The position numbers and the translations under genes were made by a program. 64,000 bases of DNA. Origin: Acephala macrosclerotiorum. Taxonomy: Eukaryota; Ascomycota; Leotiomycetes; Helotiales; Mollisiaceae. A model generated the notes under the pieces. The model had not been told where the DNA came from, did no database searches, and was given only the letters and a program-made list of their open reading frames with translations. Where the stretch lies: NCBI GenBank assembly GCA_014904845.1, contig MU119401.1, forward strand, positions 1 through 64,000, given 5' to 3'. Below are positions 25,785 through 36,723 of the stretch, piece after piece. Positions within the stretch are counted from its first letter, which is position 1. Each line of letters starts with the position of its first letter.

Positions 25785-26103
25785 CGCAGCGATCGTAAAT
25801 ACTAAAAAAAAAACAGATCCGCTAAGGTATGTGTTGGATAGAGTTGAAATGAGATCGATTGTCATAAAGCTGTGACACGTTGAAAAACGCGTTGGAAAGT
25901 TGCGATGACATTTATCCGGAGCTTCCAGTCCGGCAGTTGAAAATCTAACTATTTTAGTCAGCGTGGGGTAACCTTAAGAAGCGAGCCCCTCTTTATGCAA
26001 ATCTCGCTTTCTCGAGCGCATGTCGCAAAGCCCCTCAATACGCGAATTGTGTACCGATACTCCGTTTGACTGATATATCAGGTCTGTCTAGACGAGGTGG
26101 ATT
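25785..26103. other. Intergenic region
   Basis: About 320 bases shared by two divergent genes. Nothing distinctive beyond a short A-rich run near 25804. Confidence 0.4.
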
Positions 26104-27154
26104 ATGCCCATCTCCACAAGAGATGTCTCTCAACAATTTCTGAAGAGCGCCTTCCTCGCCGGACACGTCCCTTACAAGACTTTGACCAGCGATCCCAGAG
26201 TCTCATACAGACTGTACATCCCTTCCGAGCACATAAATGCAAATCCCTCAGCATCAGACCAGAAGCTCCCACTTGCAGTAGTCATACACAGTCCCCGACC
26301 ATCGGATAGGTCTAAAGAGCTTGAAACTCCTGTCCTCCCACTTCTCGTTGTGATCCATGGCACTGGAAAGACCTCAGATACCCTCAACTCATTAGCTCTG
26401 TGATCCCATTCTCATCCACGTGCTATCCTTGCACCATTGTTCCCCAGAGGTTTGGATGGACCCAATGATCTCGATTGGTACAAGACTCTGTCCTCGAAAA
26501 CTTTACGTTCTGGCTTTGCATTACTATCCATTCTTGAGTGAGTGAGCTCTTTGCTGTATTGGTGGGAATTGTAATTGACGAACGATAGTGAAGTGTCTCA
26601 AAGATGGCGCGGAATAGTAACCGACAAAACATTCCTCATCGGTTTCTCAGGTGGTGGGCAATTCGCCCAACGCTTCTTCTACCTCTATCCCGATCGACTT
26701 CACGCATATCGGAGCTCCCGGCCGCATCATACGACTAGACGAGACTCTCAACTGGCCTCGGGGTATCAAAGACGCCCAAGAGAAGTTTGATCGAAGTGTA
26801 GATGTCAAAGTATTGCAAGCCATGAAGGGCATTCAATTTGTTGTTGGAGAGGAAGACAATGTTGTTCATGGCGGTGATGACTTTTGGAAGTGGTTAGAAG
26901 AGGTGAAACAAAAGAAATGTGGGAAGGCACGAGATGAAAAGGATGGTCACTTGGCGCGAATGAGAACGGGCAGACTGCAAATGGCGAGGGAAATAGTTGA
27001 GGAGTGGAGGGGTTTGGGGGTCGAGGCGCGGTTCGAAGTTGTTCCAGGGGCTGCGCACAATTCCAATGGGGTGTTAAATGTTGTCAAAAGCTTTTGGAAC
27101 CACTTATTGCTCAGGTGTATGACGAGAAAATCAACTATTGGGAAGACAACGTAA
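26104..27154 (+). pseudogene. Alpha/beta-hydrolase (esterase/depolymerase-like), two lesions
   Basis: The frame opens at 26104 and shows LPLLVVIHGTG (oxyanion strand), then APLFPRGLDGPNDLDW, then after an intron (about 26538-26588, donor GTGAGT) the nucleophile elbow GFSGGGQF, and near the end a histidine in GAAHNS. This is the order of serine hydrolases related to polyhydroxybutyrate depolymerase or feruloyl-esterase-like proteins. Codon 100 is TGA (26401-26403) in an otherwise continuous frame; CGA to TGA would be a single C-to-T change. A second lesion near 26707 shifts the frame between YLYPDRLHA and IGAPGRI, as if 5 bases were lost. Both must be read through for a complete enzyme, so it is called a pseudogene. 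Confidence 0.7.
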
Positions 27155-27442
27155 GGGAGTAATGGAAACTTGGATATCGTTAATATTGATATCTTATCAC
27201 GCATGACTTGGTCCGATGCAATGCTTCAAATTACTTGGGAAGTCACTTGTTTCATAATTTGGAACTATTACAACGATCAAGCAAAATCATTTAAGAGGAA
27301 AAAATAAATTCTTACTTACTTAGAGAGAATGAAACAAAGAAATCTGGTCTTCATATAAAATCGACACTACATGCACAAAGAAATTAAGGACTCACCGGCC
27401 AGCGGCGTCTTCGATCTTTGTCATGACTTCTCAGTCACTTAC

Positions 27443-27868
27443 TCACTTCTGCCCAGCCTTCCACATCTCAAACTCAAAATCCATCTCCTCTTTCTCTTTC
27501 TCCGTCGGAGTAGGCGCCACTCCGCTCCCTCCATCGCCATTTCGTTCAATTCCACCTCTATTGTCCCTCTTCTTTCCCATGCCTCGACTTCCAGCTCCCT
27601 TACCACCCCTCCTCGCCTTGGTCACTTGCTCTAAGGTCAATTGACCTTGGGCAGAGTCTTGCCATGAGTTTGAGATCGTCTTCCCCTGGAGAGGTTTCAG
27701 AATCTCTGCTCTATAGGCGGTGAGCGCAGAGGGAGAATATTGGGTGAGAGACTCACCGTAAAGAGAGAGGTTTTGGGCTGCGAGGAGGAAGATGTAGTTG
27801 GGTGGTTGGTAGGCTGAGGATGATACCATGGCTGGCGAGGAGGTTGTTGGTTGGTTGTAGGCGGACAT
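27443..27868 (-). CDS. Hypothetical protein, 141 aa
   Basis: Single frame from an ATG at 27868. The N-terminus is low complexity and rich in Ser, Tyr and Pro. A middle segment NYIFLLAAQNLSLYGESL and SWQDSAQGQLTLEQVTKARR looks like a folded helical part. The C-terminus is basic and Gly-rich (RRGGKGAGSRGMGKKRDN), ending in an acidic stretch with many Glu and Lys. No family is recognised; the basic Gly/Arg-rich part suggests nucleic-acid binding, but this is only a guess. No lesions. Confidence 0.5.
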   Translation of the reverse strand: MSAYNQPTTSSPAMVSSSAYQPPNYIFLLAAQNLSLYGESLTQYSPSALTAYRAEILKPLQGKTISNSWQDSAQGQLTLEQVTKARRGGKGAGSRGMGKKRDNRGGIERNGDGGSGVAPTPTEKEKEEMDFEFEMWKAGQK

Positions 27869-28654
27869 TTTGCTTGTTGGTCTTGTGTTGGGAAGTGTTA
27901 AGAGAAGTATGTGTGTATGAGTTGAATGTATGTGTGAAGCGAAATTCGTGTTGAGAATCTCTGAATTCAAATATAGTTTTCAAGTCATCTCTGTTGTCGA
28001 CATGGAGCTGTTCTTCTAGAAGTCGGGTTTGGACAGAAGTTGTCTGTCCAAGAAAGACGTCCGACGGCCATTTGTTTCATAGACAATGAAATTAGAGGAA
28101 TGCTTTACAATGTTTCTATGTCCCTCTTTGTGTAGAATCAAAGATACCAAAGCGAATAGTTCAGAGATTGTCAAAGAGAAGTCAAAGAGAAAAACTTGCC
28201 TGCCTGCACCTGTGGGACTTTCGAGTGCAGAAACAACTGGTAAGGTTATGAGGGTAATCTGCGCCGAACCTTAACCTACTTCGCTCTAATGCGGTTGGTC
28301 AACATTGCCGCTTTGCTCATGCACTAATCGCCCTCGCCTCCCCTTCTGCACAAGATGCTTAGTCACATTTTTACTCTCGTTGCGGATTTAGCTGAACTAT
28401 ACTCTTTACCCTACTCCCAGCAATTCTTCTCACGCGAAGAAATCCCTATAGACATTGTGGTCAAACAAAGTGAGAGTACTCGCATTGGTATAGACTAACC
28501 TAAGCCAGCACTTCCATCAACCCAAACTCACTATACTAACGATTTCGAAAGCCTCACCACGGTGATCCCTCAGTAGCTGTCATCTAAAACACAGAGTTTT
28601 TTTTTTGGCTTTGTTCGCAAACTTGTAGGGAAAACTCTTTACGATTCGGTAATT
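27869..28654. other. Intergenic region
   Basis: About 790 bases without a supportable gene; ORF 28086-28274 is short and featureless. Confidence 0.4.
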
Positions 28655-29400
28655 CTGCCACGAGTGGTTGTAGACCCTGGAGAATCCATCACGAAAGAAC
28701 TGACTACCATCGAGCCACCGAGAGCCTTGGTTGCAAAATTGAAAATGCCATATCGATATCCCATAAAGAAATTCCAAGCACTATTAAGCGTCAAGGCTTC
28801 CAAGTGCTGTGAAGGCCGGACCGTCTGTGCTATAGTAGAAAGTGCCTTGCTTCCCGGTTCCAACATGAATATCAGTATAGATACGCAACCATGCTTTTCC
28901 ACCTGAAATCGTGGCGCCTTTGACTTCAGCTCCTGTGCTTGCTGTGCTCCATGTTGAGGTCATGGTCAGTCCGGATCGCGTGGATACTTTGAATGTGCCG
29001 TCGTTGTTCTGAACCCGATCCAAGCACTTGTGTCTCGCGGGAGCGCCAGTCCAGCACGGTCACCGTCTTTCATATTGGCATAACTCAGTATTATCGTCCC
29101 TGAGGTGGGCCCAAGAATTCTGTGCGAGAGGGTGTTGCGCGCGGAATACAGGTCAGATGTCACAGCTGCTGTGTTCAAAATGAGACTGTTGTTGACAGAA
29201 TTTGGTAGTATCGGGATTGTGATTCCACTCCCATTGCGGGCCGAGAGAGAATCCTTGGAATGAATCGGTACCAGTGTACGACTCCAGAACTCGAGGCGTC
29301 AGAGAGTAGTTGTAAAATGACCCCCATGCTCCGCTCATGAGCGTGATGGCTTTCATGTTGAAAGATACACCATGCGTCGACAAGGCTAGAAGAAAATCTA
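28655..29400 (-). pseudogene. GH43 glycoside hydrolase, 3' remnant only
   Basis: Reading the minus strand from about 29340: TLMSGAWGSFYNYSL, then SLGPQWEWNHNPDTTKF, then MKDGDRAGLALPRDTSAW, then ISGGKAWLRIYTDIH and FFMGYRYGIFNFATKALGG. This is the C-terminal beta-sandwich of fungal GH43 beta-xylosidase/arabinofuranosidase-type enzymes in the correct order. The pieces lie in different frames, with at least three small indels: after NPDTTKF, after TSAWIG, and after TALGS. No catalytic five-bladed propeller can be found upstream, so the 5' two thirds are gone. Non-functional. Confidence 0.75.
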
Positions 29401-29779
29401 GGGAAAATGCCTTTGAGCGTCGCACAGGCAGAGAAGTCATTGATGAACCCATTTGGAAATACGAAGGACGTGGGGCAAGGAAATCCTGGGCAAAAGAAGA
29501 CGTTATCCTCAGGCTAGCCGATCAACAATTAATGGAGTACTCGGAAATTCAAAATAATTACGAAACTCAATCGAGATCCAAGGTATCGAGTGAGGATGGA
29601 TACGTACATCCGCTGATGAACAATCATATTTTGTATAATAACCTCGATGTGCCTCGTCGACGTTCCTTCAACATCGTCAGCATTTTGTCATTAGGAGGCC
29701 GATTCATCAGTCTTTATTTAATAAAGGGAGAAGTCTCATACGCAGAACTAAGAACAACTAGTCCTCCAAGTGATTTATT
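29401..29779. other. Spacer between two gene remnants
   Basis: About 380 bases; contains the frame 29337-29783 on the plus strand, which lies opposite the GH43 remnant and shows no features. Confidence 0.35.
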
Positions 29780-30888
29780 CTAAGAGTTATCTGTATTTCG
29801 ACTGCGAACTGTGTACAACAGCTGCGCGAAAAGGTAGCTTAGCACCATGCGAAGGCGTGCCTGGATGTTCTGTAAGGCCAAATTGCTAGATGGAGTTCCT
29901 CCGTGGACCTTATACTTGAGAACGTATACTGCGACTGTGGTAAACAACTTGATGACCGCGTAGTAGACAGTGTTGATGTTCAAGTCCTGTAAATTTTCGT
30001 TAGTGATTGACAGAACGTATAAAAACCTGGTTTTCAGCACACACATAGTATGACTTGACAGGATGCATGAGGGGGACGTACCGGGTGGTAAGAGCCAATC
30101 TCCTTCGCAAGATCCTTTGCTCGTTTTCGGGTGTCTGGCGAGCTGTTCTCTTCCATACCAAGGTATGCCAAATGAAAAAGGCTGACAGTGATTTCCTGAG
30201 GAGACTTGGGCGGCCATGTACAGTTTGCAGGTTTTCCGTGAATTACAAGCAAGTCTTTCAGGGCATGCGGATTCTTCTTCTCAACGACGTCGGTTACACC
30301 AGGCGACACATTAAATGAACGATCACTGCGATCGCACAGCCGTCGGTACCTCCGGATAATGGCAAGAAGAATCCTGCTGGCTTTGAACGTCGAAGGTAAT
30401 CCCAAAGCCAGCAGGCAGGGCCAAGTGCAATTTATTCTTCTACAGCATGGTAACGCACTTCCAGAGGACAACTATGACCGATCCGGGGTCGACATCTTCT
30501 GCGTCTTTGGACAAACTCATCTCAACCTCAATTTGTTCGTAAGCCGGTTGCTTTATGGCTTGCATAGCTCTCAATTTCGAGGTCCTATAACTGCGGACAG
30601 CCTCGAGAATGACTGTGGCGGCTACGGTCTCAACATCTTACAGCAAAAGTTGACTTTTTATACAATTACTTGCCCGTTGTAGACGATCATGGCTGAGCCA
30701 TCATAGTAGAGCCTGTCCCCGTCGCAGCCTCGCTGGTTGGCATAGAGATAGATTCCTCCACTCTTCAATGTCTCCTGAACCATCAGTTGAATCCTCGTGT
30801 CCAATTTTCCCAGCTCATGGCGACTTCCCTCGAAGTCAAGAGCCCACTAGTTTAGCGAGCACGTGGTGAGGGTGACGAGATGGCCAAT
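29780..30888 (-). pseudogene. Glutamine-dependent NAD+ synthetase remnant with internal deletion
   Basis: Minus-strand reading gives the family landmarks in order: HLVTLTTCSLN, a TAG, WALDFEG, then [46 protein letters not shown], the PP-loop-like [13 protein letters not shown], the SSPDTRKRAKDLAKEIGSYH block, and RVHGG-like VHGGTPSSNLALQNIQARLRM. The start Met is ATT, the Gln after SLN is TAG, further stops and shifts follow, and roughly 180 residues of the nitrilase (amidase) domain are missing between WALDFEG and HELGK (junction near 30829). The 3' end is cut at about 29780 before the end of the synthetase domain. Because NAD+ synthetase is essential, a working copy must exist elsewhere; this is a dead duplicate. 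Confidence 0.8.
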
Positions 30889-31739
30889 CTTGGCTCTTGC
30901 GATTGCAATTTGTGAAGGTTCAATGTGCAAGGAAGGTATTTTGTAGTTTGTAGGAAGAAGGTGTGAGGTTGTGGATATTCATGGGGGCGATTTTGTTTTG
31001 GGCGGCCTTAAGCGAGCAAGCATTAGTAATCTCCACTTTAATTGGCCGTTTAATATCAACTTTTCCTGCCCAAATCCAGCGATTTGATTGGTTTACTTAA
31101 GAGGCCCGCAGTCACGAGACTTCGGAATAACGTTCAACCGCTCCGGCGAGGATCACCGAAATTTCCTCGATTTGCGTGCGATCGCGCCGCGCCAACAATT
31201 GTTATTTATTGGCCAACCCAAACTATATAAGACTTATAAACAAGTCGAAAATCGATTAAATACCGCCAGATTTCAAGTTTCAAGCGATTCTATCAATGCG
31301 TTGTTGCGCAAATTAATAGAATGTGGTCACACTAAGCAAAATTCGCGACCAGCATCGCAAAACTTTCCAAGTACGTTTCTGCCTCAGGTACTTAAGCCGC
31401 AAAAACTATTTGTAATCATTAAATCGATCGCAGCAATTAAATATAAAAGGCGGGGGTTTCAAGGGGTGTCCCCTTGGTATAAATGAATAATTTTCTTTTC
31501 TATTTGTTTTATTAATATAAATAATATCAAGAGTTCTTGGCGCGGTCTAAAGAAGATGAGATGCTATTTGAAGGAGGGACGAGTAGGCAGAAAGAGTAGC
31601 GTGGGGCTGAGTTCAAGCCACTAATCTTCAGCCCCACCAAAAATTATCTTGCTTTACCTCGTTAAGGTTACCACTGCCAAGCGGTTCACTGAACACCGCT
31701 CCTTCATCGAGGTCATCCTAGAGCAGGGGTGGACCCGCA
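30889..31739. other. Intergenic region, possible transposon debris
   Basis: About 850 bases. A 132-codon plus frame (31088-31486) lacks an ATG start and is Lys/Gln-rich with no recognised domain. The flanking DNA is more AT-rich than the genes, which may mean mobile-element debris, but no termini were found. Confidence 0.35.
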
Positions 31740-33469
31740 ATGACTACCATCGACACTTCTAAATCCTATGTTCTGACGAACAATTATACAACCACGCGAT
31801 ACCACTTGGGCGCGAAGCTTCCCGATCATGTTTTTATGAAGGCTTTCAAAAGTAGCTCACAACCCGAGCCTCGAAAACCTCCAGACAGATGGTTGTTTGC
31901 CAACACCGACAGGCCAGGATATTATCGCCTACATAGTGAAGAGATGGGATTTGACAAATCCAGCTCACTAGATGTCATCAACGACAATGGCACGGACAGT
32001 CTACACGTCCATTTAGCAAAAACGGGTAGATATTCTGGCCAGTACTGGCGACTTGATGATTGGGGTGACGGCACTTACAAGTTGACGAACACTTTCACAG
32101 GTCGTGACAGACACTTGGACGTCTACTCAGACACGTTACAGCCCCACTTGGCACCAGGAAACTGCACCGGTCAGCACTGGACATTGGAAGCGGTTCCAGC
32201 ATTTGTTCCAGGCATCCTTGACGATTCAAGTCAACCAACCTACGCAACACCCACCATCCTGACTCCAAACACTACTGCTCCCAGCCCTCCCTCCCTCGTA
32301 ACTCCACAAACCCGAAAGAGTATGACACCCTTGGCTTCAGATCTTGTGCATGATCTGAAGCTCGAAACGATCTTCGTCGACGGTACGACAATACATACAC
32401 ACAACACGTCGGATTCTGGGGCGGGTAGGAGACGCATAAATGTAGAAGAGAAGTGGGAGCGACAGGAGAAATTGGGAAATGGGACATATGGCACCGTTTG
32501 GGTAGAGACATGTGTACTGGGACCAAAAAAGGGCGAGTTACGGGCAGTCAAGGAGATATTGAAGGAGGCTACAACATCGGAATCAATCGACTATGGGCGG
32601 GAACTGGAAGCCATCGCGAAATTCTCGCATGCTAATGTATGCCCGTGGTCCTGCTCTGTGCTATGATAGCTGTGGGCTGACAATGCTGCTGCGATAGTAT
32701 GTCCACTGTTTTGTCAAGTCATACGGCTGGTGGGAGACCAGTAACTCTGTCTCCATTGCAATGGAGTACCTAAAACTGGGCGATCTTCAGAAGTACCTCG
32801 TGGTGCCCTTTCCGGAGGCAACAACGCAAGAAATTGTGTCTCAGCTTGTGGAGGGGCTTACTTTTATGCATGATAATGGATTTGCTCATAGAGATTTGAA
32901 GCCAGCAGTAAGTTATCTTCCCTACAGTCAGTGCGGACTTCTTTCATTCAACCCTCTGATCACCCGCGGGCAACAGCACTGACTTGTGCCCATTGAAGAA
33001 TATACTCGTCATACGACACCAACCAGACTGGTGGGTGAAGATTGCGGACTTTGGCATAAGCAAGCGCGTTAAGGGAGACTATATTACCTCACTTCGCACT
33101 AAAGTCGGTACCCCAGCCTATACAGCACCAGAAGTACTGGGTATCTTTACTCTCGAGGACCTTCGGACCGGCCAGACTCAAACGTATACTTTGGCCGTCG
33201 ACATATGGTCTCTCGGCGTCGTGACTTATAAGCTGTTGACGAACGAGTCCCCTTTTCTGGATCCTGTGAATCTATCCCAATATGTGACTCTTGGAGGACT
33301 ATTCCCTATGACTTCACTTACCAAGGTAAAGGCCTCCTCTCTCTGTGGAAATTTCGTCAAGAACGCCATGACTGCGTCGCCATCTCGTCGTCCCAGTGCC
33401 AGGGACCTTTCTTCTTCTCCGTGGGTGACAGAAGCCTCGACAAGTACAGCTTCTACAGGACTAAAGTGA
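31740..33469 (+). CDS. Ricin-B-like beta-trefoil / serine-threonine protein kinase fusion, 525 aa
   Basis: Residues 5-150 show repeated QxW-type motifs (GQYWRLDDWGDGTYKLTN, GQHWTLE), typical of ricin-B-like beta-trefoil lectin modules. A Pro/Thr-rich linker follows. From about residue 235 a kinase domain runs: glycine loop LGNGTYGTVW, VAIK-type Lys in RAVKEI, catalytic loop HRDLKPAN, DFGISK, APEV and DIWSLGV. Introns 32637-32697 and 32908-32998; exons of 897, 210 and 471 nt give 526 codons. The second intron falls within HRDLKPAN. All main catalytic residues are present, so it should be active. No signal peptide, so the trefoil would act inside the cell. A HeLo-like/kinase-like gene follows on the same strand; roles in signalling or non-self recognition are inference. 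Confidence 0.85.
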
Positions 33470-34192
33470 GCTTGACCCTTCTTATTATACCCACCTTAAA
33501 CTTAATCACTTAAGAGGCAGGGGTTAAAAGGCGAAATTTGATTTAGTTTCGAACCACGGCTGAACCTTCATGCAACTGCGGATTGGAGCACTGTAGTTTC
33601 CAGCTAAATGACGAAGATCTCAAATATATCTCATAACAAAGTCTTGTTTAGTATGTCTTAGGGTGTAAATGAAACCATTGAGCTCAGAAACATCCTCTAT
33701 CTCCTGTCTGAGACTTTAAATAATGTGTCAACGGGGGCGGAGCCAAAGTCGCAAGGTATTAATGATGTTTGGCTATGCCAATAGACCTCAGGGAAATCAC
33801 TTTCTAGTCTTTCGGGCAATTGGTTAGACTGTATGTGTCGAAGTTCTAGTTAAAGCGTAAGGCTAGCATCGCAAACCCTGTCGAAATGACCAATAGGGGT
33901 GCGATCGGAACAGCTATCAAGCCGAGACAGGGTCGGGTGAGATGGGGTCGAAATGTAGACTGCGGCTGACTCGGGCTGGGTATGCTAAAAAGCGCAACAA
34001 GGTTAGACGTCTCAGCCCGAAGGCTTTTATTCGTGATAAGAAAGGCTGAGCGCCACTCCTCCGAACGTTCGGCGTTAGCCGCCCGTGGCTAAGACTTGAG
34101 AGGAGCACCTCGAGGCTTTGTACATCTTGCATTAAAACCACCTTACCTGCACTTCAACCGCACACTCTTATACCTTGCTCAAAACACCACAA
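33470..34192. other. Intergenic region
   Basis: About 720 bases between two same-strand genes. The open frame 33917-34141 on the minus strand is featureless. Confidence 0.4.
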
Positions 34193-35896
34193 ATGGATCC
34201 CGGCTTTATCTTGTCTCTCGTCCAACTCTGCTTCCAGTACGTAGCCTTATATCTTTCATGTAATAATGAAGTCAATGCTCACAAGGCTGTCAGATTCGGG
34301 GTCCTTCTGGTCGAGTCATGCCAACACTTCAGAAAAGCGGACGAAGAGCTCAATGAACTTTTGATACGGCTTGAAGGATTGTGGGTGAGAATTAAGCACC
34401 AGCTTCGATTCATCGAGAGGATTGCGCACACGTTGGACGAAGAACATCGCCGTAACCAAGACGATATCGTCGGGATTCTCGCGACGAAGCTGTCTTTGGC
34501 GCAAAAAACAGTCGATAGGGTTGTGAAAAAGACCGAGACAAAGGCGCCATATATGTCACTTGCTAGGATTCGCCGTGGAAAATATGTCATCCAACGGGAT
34601 GCTCTCCATACAGTTATATCAGACCTTGAACAGTGGCAGAGCCGCTTCGACCCCTCTTGGTTCTTGATTATGCGTGTTGCCGATCCGGTTATTGATCAGG
34701 AGCTGGCTGCCCAGCAAGCGGAACAAAAGCACTCGGATGAACAAAACGAAGGCCAAGGCTCAATTGTGGCCCAGAACTGGAGAACGAGAGACCGAGGGCA
34801 ATCCCCAATCGCTCTGGCGATGAACTTGCGTGATACTCTCCGGCCAGAACCCCGCCAAAAATTGTCCGTCTTCCTGCCCCCTTTGGAACTGCAAACAATC
34901 GACATTCCATTCTCCAACGCAAAAACTGCGCAGCGAGCAGGGCAATGGTTCATCGTTGAGCGATACCCGTGTCAGACTAATCGAAGCTTGTTAGGACAGA
35001 ACGACGACGTGCGTATATTGGCCCGGAAGTTGGCCAGCGCCGATCCATGGACATTTGGACTGCTGAACTGCAAAGGAGTCATGAGGGTGTTTGATCAACA
35101 GCATCAACTTCTAGGTTTCGATTTCATTTTTCGAGTACCCGACTCCATGGAAGTACTTCAGACTCTTCGTCAGAACCTTCTAAATAAGGAGATAAATTAT
35201 TCCCTCTCTAGGCGAGTAATGATTGCAAAAGGGCTAGCAAAGTCGGTGGGCTTCGTGCACAACTTCAACTTTGTACACAAGCATATCTGTCCTGAGACTA
35301 TTTTACTTTTTGAAGATCTAAGAGCAAGGTTTTCTACCTTCCTTGTTGGGTTCGATAACTTCAGGTCCGCAGATGGAGGCACGAACTTTGCTGGGGATGC
35401 GACGTGGGAGCAGAATCTGTATCGACACCCGTCCCGACAAGGTGAATTCCCAGAGGAAGCCTTTAAAATGCAACATGATGTATACAGTCTTGGAGTTTGT
35501 CTACTCGAGATTGGGCTTTGGCAATCGTTCATATCATACTCTTCCGACCCAAAACCTGTGCCTCAGTATGGCGATGCCTACGAACAATTTACGACGTGGC
35601 TGGACTCGCTTGGGCCCACAGGAGCCATGACATCGCAGCAAAGTGGAAGTAGCTCTGTGTATTCTACTACGATTGCTACTAGACTCAAGGATTACTTTGT
35701 TCATCTTGCGAAGACGCGGCTGCCTATCGCCATGGGAGACAAATATTCGGCTGTGGTTATGACGTGTCTAACGTGTTTGGACGAGGGCAACGAGGACTTC
35801 GGAGACGAAACCCAAGTGTTGGATGAGGATGGAATCCTTGTCGCAGTTAGATTCATTGAGACGATTTTGCTAAAGCTGAACGAGATCAGTGTCTAG
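34193..35896 (+). CDS. HeLo-like N-terminal domain with kinase-like C-terminal domain, 548 aa
   Basis: The ATG at 34193 is preferred over the upstream one because MDPGFILSLVQLCFQ matches HeLo-type N-termini (MDP + hydrophobic helix). A donor GTACGT at 34237 and an acceptor at 34293 join CFQ to FGVLLVESCQHFRKADEEL in phase; exons of 44 and 1603 nt give 549 codons. Residues 1-200 are alpha-helical and resemble the HeLo/prion-inhibition class. The C-terminal half is kinase-like: GLAKSVGFVHNFNFVHKHICPETILL at the catalytic loop has His-Lys-His instead of His-Arg-Asp, no DFG is visible (VGFDNF instead), and DVYSLGVCLLEIGLW follows. It is therefore a probable pseudokinase. Such proteins in fungi are linked to incompatibility and cell-death signalling; that role is inferred here. 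Confidence 0.7.
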   Translation: MDPGFILSLVQLCFQYVALYLSCNNEVNAHKAVRFGVLLVESCQHFRKADEELNELLIRLEGLWVRIKHQLRFIERIAHTLDEEHRRNQDDIVGILATKLSLAQKTVDRVVKKTETKAPYMSLARIRRGKYVIQRDALHTVISDLEQWQSRFDPSWFLIMRVADPVIDQELAAQQAEQKHSDEQNEGQGSIVAQNWRTRDRGQSPIALAMNLRDTLRPEPRQKLSVFLPPLELQTIDIPFSNAKTAQRAGQWFIVERYPCQTNRSLLGQNDDVRILARKLASADPWTFGLLNCKGVMRVFDQQHQLLGFDFIFRVPDSMEVLQTLRQNLLNKEINYSLSRRVMIAKGLAKSVGFVHNFNFVHKHICPETILLFEDLRARFSTFLVGFDNFRSADGGTNFAGDATWEQNLYRHPSRQGEFPEEAFKMQHDVYSLGVCLLEIGLWQSFISYSSDPKPVPQYGDAYEQFTTWLDSLGPTGAMTSQQSGSSSVYSTTIATRLKDYFVHLAKTRLPIAMGDKYSAVVMTCLTCLDEGNEDFGDETQVLDEDGILVAVRFIETILLKLNEISV

Positions 35897-36344
35897 GCAT
35901 AACTTTATGCTTGATGCGTGTTGAAGAAACTGGCAGTATTTGTTACAGGCTTCACTTATAATTTCAAATATATTCGTGGGCGACAACCTCTAACGGACTT
36001 GGGCGTTCCATGTGACGAATCCAGGGGTCGATATTGAGTGAACGGCTTTCGACTTTGAAAGAGTAGTAAATCGCGAAGTTTCGTCACCTTATCAGATTCG
36101 CAAAAGATATTAATTAGTATTACCTGGAAGCTTTCTCCTTTGAGTCATTCTGGGCTGTGGATGTCAAATTATTGATTGGTTCGGATTCAAAGGGGCTTTG
36201 TAGTGTGCTGCAGGCACACTCAAAGTCGGGAAAGCTTCTTGCAAGATTGGCGGGAACTTGAAGCTTCCAATCCAAAATAATCAATTCTACTCCTAAATCT
36301 TTCGCAGCTCGGTGTTAGAACTGCAAATGGACTTTGAGTTAATT
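35897..36344. other. Intergenic region
   Basis: About 450 bases after the HeLo-like gene. No gene is seen. It grades into the AT-rich patch. Confidence 0.4.
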
Positions 36345-36560
36345 AATATGAAAAAAAAAACCCCCCCTCCCACAAAATAATAAAAATAACGTTTTTTTTT
36401 TTTCAATTTTATAATATAAAAATTATATAAAAAAAATTATATTATTATTATTGAAATTAAATATAAAAAAATAATTAAAATTTAAAATTTTTTATATATT
36501 TTAATAATACGATTTTTATATTATAAAAACCGCTAATAAAATAAGTATAGTTTAAAAGAA
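36345..36560. repeat. Short AT-rich patch
   Basis: Starts with a poly-A run, a seven-C run and long T runs, then about 150 bases of almost only A and T, with the few remaining C and G mostly in CpG. Same base composition as the island at 1-2947, so probably another RIP-degraded repeat fragment. Confidence 0.6.
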
Positions 36561-36723
36561 ATAATTATAAATTAGTTCTCGATTCAGAACTTAGTATTCC
36601 TTTTATATGCAGAGGAGTAAAGAGATATAAAAGCCAGGGTCATAAACTTCGACGATGAGAAATTCCAGATACTTTGATTCTGGTTCTTTACTTCAACAAA
36701 TACAAAGCCTGACTCAATTTCAC

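Noticed and set aside
3716..31013. Shared 12-mer gggcggccttaa near 3.7 kb and 31 kb as a possible repeat family
   Set aside because: The match does not extend beyond 12 bases, and many 12-base pairs are expected by chance in 64 kb.
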